From positions 1 to 64,000 of the forward strand of contig CALUFO010000008.1 in NCBI GenBank assembly GCA_944320015.1: 64,000 bases of DNA. Direction: 5' to 3'. The notes below the pieces were generated by a model, which had not been told where the DNA came from, did no database searches, and saw only the letters and a list, made by a program, of their open reading frames with translations. Positions 63,575 to 64,000 of the stretch are shown here, piece after piece (the first letter of the stretch is position 1; each line of letters starts with the position of its first letter). Source of the stretch: an uncultured Barnesiella sp. GTDB lineage: Bacteria > Bacteroidota > Bacteroidia > Bacteroidales > Barnesiellaceae. The translations under genes were made by a program, and so were the position numbers.

Positions 63575-63834
63575 CTTTCATTATCTATCTTTCGAAATAA
63601 TATTATTAGTGTAATGGTTCTTCTTGTAATAATAAGTAGAACTATTTTTGTATCATGGAAAATGAAATGGAATGGATAATGAATATTCTGGTTGCGGAGT
63701 TTCTCCGATTTCGGCACTTTTTGTACACTTTGAGAGAGTTCGATGAAAATCGAATAGGGTGGCGTGTAGGCCTTAATTCCCTTTGAAAGGGCTTGTCTTG
63801 TTGTGAAATAATCATTATAAAGATAGAGGAAAAG

Positions 63835-64000
63835 ATGAAAAATTTGAGACTGTATGTGGGAGTAGTGGCTCTTGTGGCGGTCGTGATGTCGGCTATGTCG
63901 CAAGAGAGAGCGTTGCAGATCCGGGAGAAATTATTGGATAAGAATCTAAACTCGGTTATTGTCGTGTCGCATCGAGCCGACTGGCGCAATTTCCCGGAAA
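63835..64000 (+). CDS. Glycerophosphodiester phosphodiesterase-family protein (5' part)
   Basis: The first 55 codons of a gene that continues past the window. An ATG at 63835 opens a signal peptide (VVALVAVVMSAMSQ, cut near the Gln). The mature part reaches VIVVSHRADWRNFPE, the first conserved motif of the GDPD family (H-R-x-x-W), which holds a catalytic His and Arg. These enzymes split glycerophosphodiesters into glycerol-3-phosphate and an alcohol. It was identified directly from the terminal sequence. Confidence 0.85.
   Translation, partial: MKNLRLYVGVVALVAVVMSAMSQERALQIREKLLDKNLNSVIVVSHRADWRNFPE

Noticed and set aside
63655-63786. 43-codon plus-strand frame after tRNA-Ala
   Set aside because: The -7 box at 63643-63650 would start transcription at or after its ATG; no family resemblance. 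The region may instead be leader for the gene at 63835.

Overview
The window is chromosomal DNA from a Bacteroidales bacterium (phylum Bacteroidota). The evidence is: TTTG-N19/20-TAnnTTTG promoters; exported proteins cleaved just before Gln; a type 9 secretion (T9SS) style cargo; TamL, Wzi and a GH97 glycosidase; and an acyl-ACP thioesterase inside the ilv operon. Style and repeats suggest a Barnesiella/Coprobacter-like or Parabacteroides-like gut organism, but the genus is not fixed by anything I can see.

Layout. 1-130: 3' end of a 5S rRNA and its terminator. 131-513: palindromic intergenic repeats. 514-774: a glutaredoxin-like protein. 913-1404: a consensus promoter, a long structured RNA-like element and a small HTH protein. 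1545-5217: five co-directional exported proteins around a CsgG-like protein. 5329-6490: nitroreductase and riboflavin synthase. 6618-9614: an ATPase-DUF4435 fusion, menA and a small exported protein. 9748-10173: Hsp20. 10240-11424: a membrane GT2. 11695-23066: an exopolysaccharide locus (OPX export lipoprotein, tyrosine autokinase, polymerase, flippase, three GT4-type enzymes, an acyltransferase, a radical-SAM/SPASM enzyme). 23182-26686: envelope proteins including Wzi. 26698-28715: two minus-strand envelope proteins. 28990-33131: pyrG, yidC and a small barrel-like protein. 33145-33579: remnant of a secreted protein. 33782-39913: ilvD-ilvB-ilvN-thioesterase-ilvC, preceded by a complete transcription attenuator with an Ile/Leu/Val-rich leader peptide. 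40179-42485: tamL. 42582-42655: tRNA-Arg(TCT). 42791-43976: GtrA and a CDP-alcohol phosphotransferase. 44326-45327: malate dehydrogenase. 45442-45738: duplicated promoter unit split by a 184-bp MITE-like element. 45835-47850: GH97. 48005-52055: dTDP-3-aminosugar operon. 52056-52622: a second repeat cluster. 52623-57065: a 1480-residue secreted modular protein. 57268-62215: a TlpA-like protein and metH. 62386-63282: ruvC and a DUF4286 protein. 63501-63574: tRNA-Ala(GGC). 63835-64000: start of a glycerophosphodiesterase-family gene.

How it fits together. Three blocks concern surface carbohydrate: the OPX/autokinase/polymerase/flippase locus, the separate Wzi gene, and the dTDP-sugar operon that could feed it. 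No undecaprenyl-phosphate sugar-1-phosphate transferase is present, so chain initiation must be encoded elsewhere. The ilv operon is a self-contained regulated unit. The strongest candidates for less-described biology are the ilv attenuator, the CsgG-centred exported-protein operon, the ATPase-DUF4435 (PARIS-like) fusion, the structured RNA at 951-1156, the MITE inside a duplicated promoter, and the tandem FdtA-like pair in which one copy has lost a catalytic histidine. All calls come from reading the sequence; no database search was run.
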